DNA of 64,000 nucleotides from assembly GCA_944390825.1 (NCBI GenBank), contig CALXRG010000001.1, positions 1 through 64,000 on the forward strand, given 5' to 3'. This DNA comes from an uncultured Akkermansia sp. GTDB lineage: Bacteria > Verrucomicrobiota > Verrucomicrobiia > Verrucomicrobiales > Akkermansiaceae. Of the stretch, positions 37,906 to 45,955 are shown in pieces (within the stretch, counting starts at the first letter, position 1; the number at the start of each line of letters is the position of its first letter). The notes below the pieces were generated by a model, which was given only the letters and a program-made list of their open reading frames with translations, had not been told where the DNA came from and did no database searches. A program made the translations under genes and the position numbers.

Positions 37906-38289
37906 ATGGCACGTGCTACAAATGGGCCGGCTTCCCGCGCCCGCCGCAAGCGCATCCTGCTTCGCGCCAAGGGCTTCCGCGGTTTCCGCAGCAAGCTCTT
38001 CCGCTACGCTAAGGATGCTGTCTACAAGGCATGGCAGTATGAGTACCGCGACCGCAAGAGAAGGAAAGGACAGTTCCGCCGTCTCTGGACCGCTCGTATC
38101 TCCGCTGCTGTGCGTCCCCTTGGTCTGACCTACTCCCGCTTTATGGAGGGACTGAAGGCCGCCAACGTCGACCTCGATCGCAAGGCTCTCTCCGAGCTTG
38201 CCATTGCGAATCCTGAGGGCTTCAAAGCTGTCTTTGACATTGCCAAGAAGGCCATCGACGCCAAGGAAGGCGCATCGCTCAAAGCATAA
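37906..38289 (+). CDS. rplT: Ribosomal protein bL20
   Basis: A 127-residue large-subunit assembly protein. KRILLRAKGFRGFRSKLF, YAYRDRK-like EYRDRKRRKGQFRRLW and the C-terminal LGLTYSRFMEGLKAANVDLD are characteristic. The C-terminus is slightly extended (to SLKA). An AAGGAGG-like run at about 37858 is too far upstream to be its ribosome binding site. In other bacteria bL20 represses this operon by binding its leader; whether the 149-nt rpmI-rplT spacer plays that role here is untested. Confidence 0.96.
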   Translation: MARATNGPASRARRKRILLRAKGFRGFRSKLFRYAKDAVYKAWQYEYRDRKRRKGQFRRLWTARISAAVRPLGLTYSRFMEGLKAANVDLDRKALSELAIANPEGFKAVFDIAKKAIDAKEGASLKA

Positions 38290-38318
38290 GGGAAATCCCC
38301 AACCGAAACACTCACAAC

Positions 38319-38361
38319 ACCCAGGGTTGCCGCAATCGTTGGCAACCCTGGGTTCGTCTTT
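38319..38361 (+). terminator. rplT terminator
   Basis: A 13-bp perfect stem ACCCAGGGTTGCC (38319-38331) and 38341-38353 with a 9-nt loop, followed by TCGTCTTT. Confidence 0.88.
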
Positions 38362-39203
38362 CCGGGACGTCACCCATGAGAGCTCTTCTGCCAAATCTAA
38401 GGAATGACGCGGAAAGCAAGCAAAAAATGAGGTGCAACTCCGAAAAGGACAGAAACAACATGGAGCGTGGCAGAGATATCCCCGACGCTGCTCACCGACC
38501 GTGCCCGCTCATTCCATGAATGCGATCCGGCAGACACAGCAAAAGTAGAGAAGTTAAATATGATGCGATACAAAAAAGACTCAGAGGCCACCTTGCCCTC
38601 ACAGCGGCACCGAGAGCTGTACGCATCGATATCGGCAGCGTCGTCTCGACTTCATGGACGCTGAAGGACGGGTGCTCCAATGCCGGCACAAAGTAAGGCA
38701 TCTCAGGTACCTCAGGTGGCATTGTACGTGAAGTCAAGACCTGCGCCACGCCGGTATCCGCCCCCATGCCCGGCGAAACGGGCTGCTGCCTCCCTACGGA
38801 CGGACGCACGGGCAGTGCCGGACGCGTATCCGCAAGCCCCTTGCTCTCATGGAGCATGAGGGATACGCCCCCCGCCCCCCAAGGTCGAAGCCGTGCACAG
38901 GACGATGCCTAGCCGGTATGAACCTTTTATCCTCATGTTGAGATTTGATTTGACCAACAGCATCACTTGGGGCTTTGGCTTTCACCTCATGATGAAATTG
39001 ATACAACTCCGGGCCCGCTGATAGGATATCTCCATTTCGCTAACTACCTGCTGCGCGTGCTCGTCAATTGCAGCGCCCGGGCCCTCAGTGGCCCGACAAG
39101 CGCTTTCCACACCCTTTGCTCTTGACCCCACAAATAATACAAAACCCGGATACAGTACGGGGTGCAGGCTCTCAGGCCTACACCCCATAACGGTGTTTTC
39201 TTA
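38362..39203. other. Long gene-free stretch
   Basis: About 840 bp between the rplT terminator and tRNA-Ser without a convincing gene. The longest open frame (minus, 38492-38857) lacks protein-like features, and no RNA family was recognised. It may hold an unknown RNA or a decayed gene. Confidence 0.35.
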
Positions 39204-39291
39204 CGGACAGGGAGGGATTCGAACCCTCGGTACGCTTTTGACGTACACACGATTTCCAATCGTGCTCATTCGACCACTCTGACACCTGCCC
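39204..39291 (-). tRNA. tRNA-Ser (GGA)
   Basis: An 88-nt class II tRNA. The acceptor stem GGGCAGG (39285-39291) pairs with CCTGTCC with one G-U, and the discriminator is G. Anticodon GGA is complementary to 39255-39257 in the loop TTGGAAA. A long variable arm (GTACGTCAAAAGCGTAC) and the T loop GGTTCGAATCC are present. CCA is not encoded. It reads UCC and UCU codons. Confidence 0.95.
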
Positions 39292-39324
39292 TTTCGGGAT
39301 ACCCCTGCATCAGGAGTGCGCCCG

Positions 39325-39353
39325 AGTATACTCGGGGGCGCCGGCTATTGCAA
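39325..39353 (-). promoter_or_regulatory. tRNA-Ser promoter with palindromic -10 region
   Basis: Minus strand TTGCAA (39348-39353), 17 bp, TATACT (39325-39330). The -10 box lies at the centre of the perfect 16-bp palindrome CCCGAGTATACTCGGG (39321-39336). Confidence 0.75.
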
Positions 39354-39381
39354 GCTTTATTTTTGAAAAAATGGAGTTTTT

Positions 39382-40146
39382 TTAGCTCAGGCGACGGCTG
39401 AGCAGATCGTCGTACCTGACGCCGCTGCCGCCAAAGAGGTCGAGAGCACTGCCCACGGTGGCATCCATGTAGCCTTGGCTCAGTTCCTCGATGAGCAGGA
39501 AGTCTTCCATGCTGGAAATTCCACCGGCATAGGTCATGGGACAGCCCCGCCAGCTTCCCAACAAGGATACGAGGTCCCGCTCGATGCCGTGGCATTTGCC
39601 TTCAACATCCGCGGCATGAATGAGAAATTCCGAGCATGCACCAGCGAGGGCGTCGAGAGTTTCATGCGTGACGCACAGCGAGGTCAGTGTCTGCCAGCGG
39701 TTCATGGCGACACACCAGCCATCCCGCGTGCGGCGGCAACTGAGATCAAGAACGAGGCGCTGGGCCCCCACTCGCTCGACGAGCTGAGCAAGGACGCTGG
39801 GCTGAAACTGGCCGGCTGCGTCGAAGAGGGCACTGGTGACGATGACGTGGGAGGCCCCGGCTTCCAACCAATCAGAAGCGTTGTCGGGTGTGATGCCTCC
39901 TCCTACTTGCAGGCCACCGGGGTAGGCGGCAAGGGCATCGAGCGCTGCCTGATCATTGCCGGGACCCAGTTTGATGATGTGCCCGCCTTTCAGCCCATCT
40001 TCCCGATAACGTGTGGCATACCATTCAGCGCTGTGGAAGGCGACAAAGTTGGTCTTCAGTCCCTTGCCGTCATCAGACAGGGTTCCCCCGACGATTTGTT
40101 TAACTTGTCCATGGTGTAAATCTATACAGGGGCGGAAGTGAGTCAT
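39382..40146 (-). CDS. hisA: Eukaryotic-type HisA isomerase
   Basis: A 254-residue TIM-barrel enzyme, ProFAR isomerase of histidine synthesis. The sequence matches the eukaryotic HIS6 type rather than usual bacterial HisA: FRPCIDLHHGQVKQIVGGTL, GHIIKLGPGNDQAALDAL, LQVGGGI, VLDLSCRRTRDGW, VAMNRWQTLT, EFLIHAADVEG and the ending ALDLFGG. Start 40146 is set by the -10 box ending 6 nt upstream, which overlaps an earlier in-frame GTG. No other his gene is adjacent. Confidence 0.93.
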   Translation of the reverse strand: MTHFRPCIDLHHGQVKQIVGGTLSDDGKGLKTNFVAFHSAEWYATRYREDGLKGGHIIKLGPGNDQAALDALAAYPGGLQVGGGITPDNASDWLEAGASHVIVTSALFDAAGQFQPSVLAQLVERVGAQRLVLDLSCRRTRDGWCVAMNRWQTLTSLCVTHETLDALAGACSEFLIHAADVEGKCHGIERDLVSLLGSWRGCPMTYAGGISSMEDFLLIEELSQGYMDATVGSALDLFGGSGVRYDDLLSRRLS

Positions 40147-40152
40147 GAGCAC

Positions 40153-40180
40153 ATTATACGGAGTCTGTCTGATATAGCAA
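40153..40180 (-). promoter_or_regulatory. hisA promoter
   Basis: Minus strand TTGCTA (40175-40180), 16 bp, TATAAT (40153-40158), 6 nt to the ATG. Its -35 box abuts the T-tract of the fabI terminator. Confidence 0.78.
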
Positions 40181-40217
40181 GAAAAAAGCCGGGGAAGCAG
40201 AAGCTTCTCCGGCTTTT
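40181..40217 (-). terminator. fabI terminator
   Basis: A 15-bp stem (40184-40198 with 40203-40217, one G-U) with a 4-nt loop, followed on the minus strand by a T6 run. The A/T flanks on both sides could make it bidirectional. Confidence 0.9.
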
Positions 40218-40341
40218 AAGGATGGATGTGCACAGAGCCTCGTGCCCATCCGTCTCCTGCAACCGCCACAGTGTCATCACCTACGGTGAACCCTGGTGAA
40301 AGAGCAGGTGCAGACGGGGCACTCAGGCTCAACGGTGCGCA

Positions 40342-41136
40342 TTACATACCGATGATCTCGTAGCCGCCGTCAACGTACAGGATCTGGCCGGTGACGCTGG
40401 CCGCGCCATCGCTGGCGAGGTAGGTAGCGGTGGCACCCAGTTCTTCCAGAGTGCAGGACCGCTGGAGCGGGCTGCGTTCTTCGTAGACTTTGAACATGCC
40501 GGTGAAGCCGGAGACGCCGCGCGCGGCAAGGGTCTGGACGGGACCGGCGGAGATGCAGTTGACGCGGATGGGGTTCTCGCGGCGGCCGAGGTCGAAGGCG
40601 AGGTACTTGGCGCAGGTTTCCAAAGCGCTCTTGGAGACGGCCATGAGGTTGTAGTTCGGTACGACTTTCTGGCTGGCGTAGTAGGTGAGCGCCGTAATGG
40701 AGCCACCGTTGACCATGAGCGGAGCAACGGCCCGGCTCAGGGCAATCAGGGAGTAGGCGGAGATTTGCAGCGAGAGGTTGAAGGCGTCGCGGGGGATGTC
40801 GGAGAAGTGGCCTTCGAGGGCACCGGGGGCCTTCGGTGCAAAGGCGATGGCGTGCAGCAGCATGTCGACGTGGTCGGTCTGCTGGGCTACAAAGCTGAAG
40901 AAGTCGGCAATGGACTGGTCATCCGACACGTCGAGGGCGCACACGGGGGTGTCCTCGCCAAAGGTTTCCTTCACCAGTTTGATGACGCCGTCCTTGAGGC
41001 GCTCGCCCTGATAGTTGAAGATGAGCTTGGCGCCGGCTTCATGCCAGGCTTTGGCGATGCCGAATGCGATACTGCGCTTGTTGGCGACGCCGGTGACGAC
41101 GCCTACTTTTCCTTCCAATGGTTTTTCGAGTGACAT
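40342..41136 (-). CDS. fabI: Enoyl-[acyl-carrier-protein] reductase (NADH)
   Basis: A 264-residue SDR enzyme catalysing the last step of fatty-acid elongation. VVTGVANKRSIAFGIAKAW is the FabI-type cofactor motif, and LTYYASQKVVPNYNLMAVSK contains the Tyr-x6-Lys catalytic pair. The C-terminus SDGAASVTGQILYVDGGYEI is typical. It is transcribed alone with its own terminator. No clear consensus promoter was found within the 100 nt upstream. Confidence 0.96.
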   Translation of the reverse strand: MSLEKPLEGKVGVVTGVANKRSIAFGIAKAWHEAGAKLIFNYQGERLKDGVIKLVKETFGEDTPVCALDVSDDQSIADFFSFVAQQTDHVDMLLHAIAFAPKAPGALEGHFSDIPRDAFNLSLQISAYSLIALSRAVAPLMVNGGSITALTYYASQKVVPNYNLMAVSKSALETCAKYLAFDLGRRENPIRVNCISAGPVQTLAARGVSGFTGMFKVYEERSPLQRSCTLEELGATATYLASDGAASVTGQILYVDGGYEIIGM

Positions 41137-41240
41137 ATGTGTGGTGTGTAGGTGGAGATGTTAGTGTCGTGTAATGCGGGGAGGGCGCTGTACTGCGGCT
41201 GCGGCAATGCGGCCGCAACCGGGAAAGCCCCGTGGTGGAC

Positions 41241-41720
41241 TCAACAGGGGAACTCCTGGGAGATGATGCGCGAATAGGTCACGGACATGGCGATGCCTAC
41301 CTGCTCCATGTGGGCGATGCGACGACGGATTTCTTCATCGCTGATGTTCGGGTCATCGACGACGAACTTGAGGCGGTAGTACACAAAGCCTCCAGCTTGG
41401 TCAAGCAGCAGCTGCCCTTCGGGGAGGTTGGCGTTGATGGTGAGCAGGAGCATGCTGAGCTCTGCTATGTCCCCCGGGGCGAAACGCTGAGCAAAGTGAG
41501 CATCAAAAACGAGGCTGCACGGCTCCAGAATCTCGGTGAACATGAAGGTGCACGGCAGTCCGGTCACATCCAGCGGGACATAGGCGAGACCGATTTTCTG
41601 TGCATCAGGCCCCATCGTAATCCAGTTGTACTCTTCGCCCCGCTCGTAGAGGTAGCGGCGCACTTGAGCCAGAAGATTGGGTTGTGTCGACATATGGAAA
41701 TTGGTACGAGCGCTCTTCAT
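41241..41720 (-). CDS. YbjN-like protein, translationally coupled to a 6-codon upstream ORF
   Basis: A 159-residue acidic protein resembling the YbjN / type III chaperone-like fold: an N-terminal helix (LLAQVRRYLYERGEEYNWI), central strands (IGLAYVPLDVTGLPCTFMFT) and a C-terminal helical pair (SDEEIRRRIAHMEQVGIAMS). The frame is open to 41750, but the -10 box (41742-41747) overlaps that region. The ATG at 41720 overlaps, as ATGA, the stop of a tiny ORF (41717-41737) whose own ATG is 4 nt past the -10 box. An internal Met at 41693 is an alternative start. Function unknown. Confidence 0.65.
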   Translation of the reverse strand: MKSARTNFHMSTQPNLLAQVRRYLYERGEEYNWITMGPDAQKIGLAYVPLDVTGLPCTFMFTEILEPCSLVFDAHFAQRFAPGDIAELSMLLLTINANLPEGQLLLDQAGGFVYYRLKFVVDDPNISDEEIRRRIAHMEQVGIAMSVTYSRIISQEFPC

Positions 41721-41737
41721 TGGGCGCTTTTCTTCAT
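41717..41737 (-). CDS. Six-codon upstream ORF (MKKSAQ)
   Basis: ATG, five codons and TGA, beginning 4 nt past the -10 box and ending in a 4-nt ATGA overlap with the start of the YbjN-like gene. If transcription starts 6-7 nt after the -10 box, the ATG is at or just inside the 5' end, so it would be read leaderless and hand ribosomes to the main gene. This is inference from position only. Confidence 0.4.
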   Translation of the reverse strand: MKKSAQ

Positions 41738-41741
41738 GCCT

Positions 41742-41770
41742 ATAATACACACCGCTCCCTGATGAGTCAA
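41742..41770 (-). promoter_or_regulatory. Promoter of the YbjN-like gene
   Basis: Minus strand TTGACT (41765-41770), 17 bp, TATTAT (41742-41747). Confidence 0.75.
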
Positions 41771-41824
41771 GAAAATGTGATGGGAAAGTGCGTACGCGCG
41801 TGTTGGCTCATCATTCAGTACGCC

Positions 41825-41898
41825 GAAAATAACAAGTGAACAAATGCGTGTTGTACCATCTTGCCTTGCGGCAAAAATAACAAGAACGCATGTACGGC
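41825..41898. repeat. Diverged direct repeat around AAAATAACAAG
   Basis: AAAATAACAAG followed by a GCATGTA- or GCGTGT-like element occurs near 41827-41852 and again near 41874-41893. The rest of 41771-42100 has no recognisable gene. Confidence 0.5.
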
Positions 41899-42100
41899 TT
41901 TCCCTCTGTATCAGAAAGATCGAAGGGGAAGTCGCCTGTCGGCATGAGGTAAGGCCCTCTCGCCTCACCTCTTCTCTGCGCCTCGGGGTGGATGCGGCTC
42001 CTGCCCTCCTCGTGGCGGACGGCAGTACGATTGCAGCCGATTACAGCCGAGGTGGTTGATGCTTCCAGCCCCCCAAGCAACTCAACAGCGAGGAAAGCGG

Positions 42101-42129
42101 TTGATTCAGATTGCAGAATATGCTAGGAT
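42101..42129 (+). promoter_or_regulatory. Promoter of the multiheme cytochrome gene
   Basis: TTGATT (42101-42106), 17 bp, TAGGAT (42124-42129), 7 nt to the ATG at 42137. Confidence 0.72.
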
Positions 42130-42136
42130 GCCGGGC

Positions 42137-44335
42137 ATGAAGAAATGCCTCATCCTCCTGCCTGCAGTGGTGCTGCTTGCCGCCTGCAACGATCAGAAGG
42201 AGCAGAAATATGAGGGCCAAAGCCGGCACTGGAATCAACAGGCGGTTCCACTTTCGCTCCAGTGTGCCGCCTGCCATGCCAAGGAATTTGAGGATTGGGC
42301 CGGCAGTGATCACGCTTGGGCCTGGCGGCAGATCGACCCAGCTCTTGATTCAGAACCTTTCCGTGGTCAGAGTCTAACGGCTCACGGTTCCAAACTTCTC
42401 TTCCGCACCAACCGGGCAGGAACTATGACGTTGCATGACGAAGAATCTGGTCAAAGCTTCCCGGTGCATTCTGTTCTGGGGCGCACGCCGCTTGTTCAGT
42501 ATTTGGTTGAGGGCGAGCGCGGCAGCTTCCATACCCCCAGTGCCGCTTGGGATGTCACGAAGCGGGAGTGGTTCGATATGTTTGAGGATGACTCGCGGCT
42601 TTCGGCCGAGGGCAACGCCTCCCGCCAGCTTGGCGACTGGGGGCACTGGCTGGGCCGGGGCATGAACTGGAACTCCCAATGCGCCTGGTGCCATATGAGC
42701 GGCTTCCGCAAAAACTACGACGGGAAAACGGATACTTACAACTCGACCTGGCAGGAACCGGGTGTGACCTGTATCCAGTGCCACAAACTCGCTCCCGCCC
42801 CCGATCCCGAGGATGGCTGCATGGTCGCCAGGGAAGACCGCACCCTCACCCCGAAACAAATACACGATAACTGCGCCACCTGCCACGCCCGGCGCGAGGA
42901 GTTCGACGACTCCTTCACGGTGGGTGATGCGTTTGACGACCATTTCCGGCTGGAATTGCCCACTACCGAGGGCATTTTCTGGCCCAATGGCATGCAGCGT
43001 GATGAGGACTACTGCGAAACAGGTCTGCGCCACAGCCGCATGGGCAATACTGGTGTGACCTGTATTGAATGCCATGATCCGCACACGGCTCAACTCAAAT
43101 TGCCGCAGGAGGACAACTCGCTCTGCCAGCGTTGTCACGCGAGCGGCACTGAGGTCAACGGTGTTGCGGCTCCTATCATCGACATGGCTACCCACACCCC
43201 CTGCCCCCAAGGTTCGACGGGGGCCCGCTGTGTGGAGTGTCACATGCCCATCAGCCCCTACATGGCCCGCGACCCGCGTCGTGATCACTCTTTCAACTCC
43301 CCGGATCCCCTGCTGAGCGGGGAACTTGGCATCCCCAACGCCTGCGTGATGTGCCACACGGACAAAGATAATGCCTGGGCTGCCGCGGCTGTGGAGAAGA
43401 CCTACGGACAGGAGCCGAAGATGGCGCGTTACCGCAACCGCACCCGTGCCGTCCATGCGGCCATGCAGGGACACGGCGATTTGCAGGCTCTGATGGCGGC
43501 CTACCGTGAGGAGGAGGTGGCGGCATGGCGGGCTACCCTGCTGGAACTCATGGCGCGAGAGGCCCCTACCGCCGAAGTGCTCGAGCTGGCGCGAGCCGCA
43601 GCGAAAGATCCCAGCGCCATGGTGCGTGCGGCTGCCGCCCGTGTTTTGGGAGCGGAGGCTGTCAGCCTCATCCATGACCCGGTCAAACTGGTGCGCCGCG
43701 CTGCCGGCTGGCCCCTTGTTGATACGCTAGCCCAAGCCCCTGGGGCTGAGGATGTGATGCGCGAGCTCGAGTCGACCGCCATGCACCAAAGCGACCAGCC
43801 AACGGGTGCCATGCAGCTGGCCATCCTCGCCGAGGTCAGACAAGACAAGGCTGAGGCGGAGCGGCAGTACAGGCGTGCGATCCAGCTCGACCCCGTCAGC
43901 TATGTTGCCCGCATGGATTTCGCGGTATTCCTTGCCAAGGAAGGACGTCCTGTCGAAGCCCTGCAGCAAATGCTGGACTGTGCCAAGCGACACCCGCAGA
44001 ACGCCGAGGTGCAGTACAGGCTGGCGCTGATCCTTGCCGAGCTCAATCAATTCCAGGCAGCACTGACCGCGCTTGACAAAGCCCTTGCCCTTGAACCGGA
44101 CTTTGTCCGGGCCCTGTACAATCGCGCCCAACTCCTGCAATTCCTCAACAGGCCAGAAGAGGCAGCCCGCGACCTCCTGCGCTGTCGCGAACTTAGCGCT
44201 CAGGATTCTGTCTCCTCCCCCGCGCAACCCGAACCTTCGCAACCCGCATCCGCTCAACCCGAACCTTCGCAGTCCCCACCCACACAGCCTGCTTCACCGC
44301 AGACCGCCCCCGCCTTCCCCGAATCGCAGCAGTAA
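42137..44335 (+). CDS. Octaheme c-type cytochrome lipoprotein with TPR domain
   Basis: A 732-residue exported protein. The signal sequence ends in a lipobox (LAAC, Cys17), so it is probably a lipoprotein. Eight CxxCH heme sites follow in order: CAACH, CAWCH, CIQCH, CATCH, CIECH, CQRCH, CVECH and CVMCH, arranged like cytochrome c554/multiheme families. A HEAT-like helical stretch (about 440-530) precedes TPR repeats (EAERQYRRAIQLDPVSYVAR and ALTALDKALALEPDFVRALY), and the tail is a Pro/Gln/Ser repeat. Start 42137 agrees with both promoter and lipobox. The electron acceptor or donor is unknown, and no partner oxidoreductase is adjacent. Confidence 0.88.
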   Translation: MKKCLILLPAVVLLAACNDQKEQKYEGQSRHWNQQAVPLSLQCAACHAKEFEDWAGSDHAWAWRQIDPALDSEPFRGQSLTAHGSKLLFRTNRAGTMTLHDEESGQSFPVHSVLGRTPLVQYLVEGERGSFHTPSAAWDVTKREWFDMFEDDSRLSAEGNASRQLGDWGHWLGRGMNWNSQCAWCHMSGFRKNYDGKTDTYNSTWQEPGVTCIQCHKLAPAPDPEDGCMVAREDRTLTPKQIHDNCATCHARREEFDDSFTVGDAFDDHFRLELPTTEGIFWPNGMQRDEDYCETGLRHSRMGNTGVTCIECHDPHTAQLKLPQEDNSLCQRCHASGTEVNGVAAPIIDMATHTPCPQGSTGARCVECHMPISPYMARDPRRDHSFNSPDPLLSGELGIPNACVMCHTDKDNAWAAAAVEKTYGQEPKMARYRNRTRAVHAAMQGHGDLQALMAAYREEEVAAWRATLLELMAREAPTAEVLELARAAAKDPSAMVRAAAARVLGAEAVSLIHDPVKLVRRAAGWPLVDTLAQAPGAEDVMRELESTAMHQSDQPTGAMQLAILAEVRQDKAEAERQYRRAIQLDPVSYVARMDFAVFLAKEGRPVEALQQMLDCAKRHPQNAEVQYRLALILAELNQFQAALTALDKALALEPDFVRALYNRAQLLQFLNRPEEAARDLLRCRELSAQDSVSSPAQPEPSQPASAQPEPSQSPPTQPASPQTAPAFPESQQ

Positions 44336-44392
44336 CCACCGTTTCCCTTATTCCCACTCCAAAAGACCTCCTCTTTTTCCCGATACTCGTAC

Positions 44393-45178
44393 ATGGCTGA
44401 AGACACATCTTACCTCCTGACAGTGCTGGGCATCATCATCGGTGCCATCGTCTTCTTTTCTCTGTTCAAAGGCGTCATTCGCATGATGCTGCTGGCTATC
44501 GCCATCATTGGCGCCATCGCCGTCTGGCTCACCATCCAACGCAACGGTTTTACCTTTCTCGCCTTCGTCACTGACAGTCCGCAACCCTGGATGGTACAGG
44601 TTGCCTCCTGGGGACTGGCTCTTTTCACTTTCCTGGTCTTTTTCCACGGCATGACCTGGTTCTCGCAGCTGTTTTCCCTGCGCAAGTTCTCTCCCACCAG
44701 TGTCATCACGACAATTCTTATGAGCGGGATCATGCTTTGGGTAACCAGCATCGGGATTTCGTACTACGGCGATATTTCACGCATCGCCCACTTCCACGAC
44801 CTGGCCGTGGCTCAGATGAAAGGCGAGCCCCTGCCCGAAAAGCCCTTTTCCTGCCGAGTCAAAGAAGTCATGCGCTCTTCGGTCCTCACCGGCTGGCTCA
44901 AGAACGTTGACCCCATGGAAGATGTTGCTCAGGTCAACCTTGCATGCCTAGTTGCGTTTGGTTGCTCTCTGGATGAACCCCACTATACGGCTTTCTACCT
45001 GCAACAGCTTGCCAACCGCAACATTCCCCAAGGCACCCGCATGCTTGCCCTCTTCGGCGATGCAGGTCTGCGAAAACTTGTGGAGGACGAGCATTTCGTC
45101 ACCCTTCTGGAAAACGAGCGGCTGAAAACCTTCCTGCAATACAAGGACACCCAGCAATACTTCCTGGACATTCTCTGA
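44393..45178 (+). CDS. Four-helix membrane protein (CvpA-like topology)
   Basis: A 261-residue protein with four transmembrane helices within the first 130 residues (LLTVLGIIIGAIVFFSLF, MMLLAIAIIGAIAVWLTI, VASWGLALFTFLVFF, ILMSGIMLWVTSIGISYY) and a soluble C-terminal half ending QYKDTQQYFLDIL. The topology resembles CvpA proteins, but the similarity is weak. It follows the cytochrome gene by 57 nt on the same strand and may be co-transcribed. Function unknown. Confidence 0.6.
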   Translation: MAEDTSYLLTVLGIIIGAIVFFSLFKGVIRMMLLAIAIIGAIAVWLTIQRNGFTFLAFVTDSPQPWMVQVASWGLALFTFLVFFHGMTWFSQLFSLRKFSPTSVITTILMSGIMLWVTSIGISYYGDISRIAHFHDLAVAQMKGEPLPEKPFSCRVKEVMRSSVLTGWLKNVDPMEDVAQVNLACLVAFGCSLDEPHYTAFYLQQLANRNIPQGTRMLALFGDAGLRKLVEDEHFVTLLENERLKTFLQYKDTQQYFLDIL

Positions 45179-45236
45179 CCCCAACAAGCACGGCCCCGCA
45201 GGCTCGAGTCTTCTCCGCGTACCGTCAGCTGCCCCC

Positions 45237-45264
45237 CTTCTCCTGCAATCCTTCTCCTGCAATC
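45237..45264. repeat. Two 14-bp tandem repeats
   Basis: CTTCTCCTGCAATC is repeated exactly at 45237-45250 and 45251-45264. Confidence 0.85.
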
Positions 45265-45443
45265 CTCCGTCCGCATTACCTGATGGCACGATGGAGGCCA
45301 TCCTGATCCCCGTCCTTGCTCCGCTCCTCATGGGAGCTCTCGCCACTGCACAGCGACGAGGTTCGCGATGCCCCGACTGTTGCTCCGGGACCACCTCAAG
45401 CAACAGCACAACCCTCATTTCCCCCTCATGGCGACCTGAAAGC

Positions 45444-45472
45444 TTGACTTCACCCGCCCACTCCCCTAAAAT
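45444..45472 (+). promoter_or_regulatory. Promoter of secreted protein gene A
   Basis: TTGACT (45444-45449), 17 bp, TAAAAT (45467-45472), 6 nt to the ATG at 45479. Confidence 0.78.
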
Positions 45473-45478
45473 GCAGGC

Positions 45479-45955
45479 ATGGCACGATGCTTCTCAGCTA
45501 TCTCAACGGCAGCTTTTGCAGCGGTGACCCTCATGGTGAGCGGGACGGTCCGAGGCGACACGGGAACAGATGGAGCAAAGCCATCGATCGTCGACCCCAC
45601 AGTCCTGGCCGTCACCGAGCAACAATCCAAAGCCTGGGCGGAAGAGCTTCTCGCTCATTTGTCCAAGCAGCTCGACATTATCTCCAGCGTAACAGACGCT
45701 GCCTCGGCTGCGGAGGCTGTTGTCCCGCTCCGGTCCTGTGTCGCTCATTTAGCTGCCATGAGAGACCGGGTCAATGAGGAGGCTCTCTGGATCTACATAG
45801 AAAATACACCTGACGCCAAGCAACCCTTTATCGAGCTTCTGCTGCGCACCTCCGGGGAATTCCTGCGGCTCAACGCCGAAAAGTTCTATGGAAACGGCGA
45901 GCTTCAGGAAATCCTCAAAACGCAAATGCTCATGCCCACCAGTCAGGAGACATAG
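45479..45955 (+). CDS. Small secreted helical protein A
   Basis: A 158-residue protein with a signal peptide (residues 1-26, SGTVRGDT). The mature part is predicted almost entirely helical. No known family was recognised. It shares a motif with the protein at 46726-47136: DIISSVTDAASAAEAV here against PILDAVTDEGSAKSAA there, and EFLRLNAEKFYGNGELQE against RMFKLKKQPYFEASGLQE. The two therefore look like diverged paralogues. The leaderless-type promoter makes the start secure. Confidence 0.6.
   Translation: MARCFSAISTAAFAAVTLMVSGTVRGDTGTDGAKPSIVDPTVLAVTEQQSKAWAEELLAHLSKQLDIISSVTDAASAAEAVVPLRSCVAHLAAMRDRVNEEALWIYIENTPDAKQPFIELLLRTSGEFLRLNAEKFYGNGELQEILKTQMLMPTSQET

Larger units (their letters stand above)
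45179..45478. other. Spacer without a gene
   Basis: No protein-like frame was found. It contains a 14-bp tandem duplication (45237-45264) and, at the right end, the promoter of the next gene. Confidence 0.5.

Noticed and set aside
38492..38857. 121-residue minus-strand frame upstream of tRNA-Ser
   Set aside because: No signal, domain or promoter; probably chance.
41717..41968. 83-residue minus-strand frame with an internal duplication (CVLVIF / CSLVIF)
   Set aside because: The duplication is the DNA repeat at 41825-41898, and the frame runs through the YbjN-like gene promoter.
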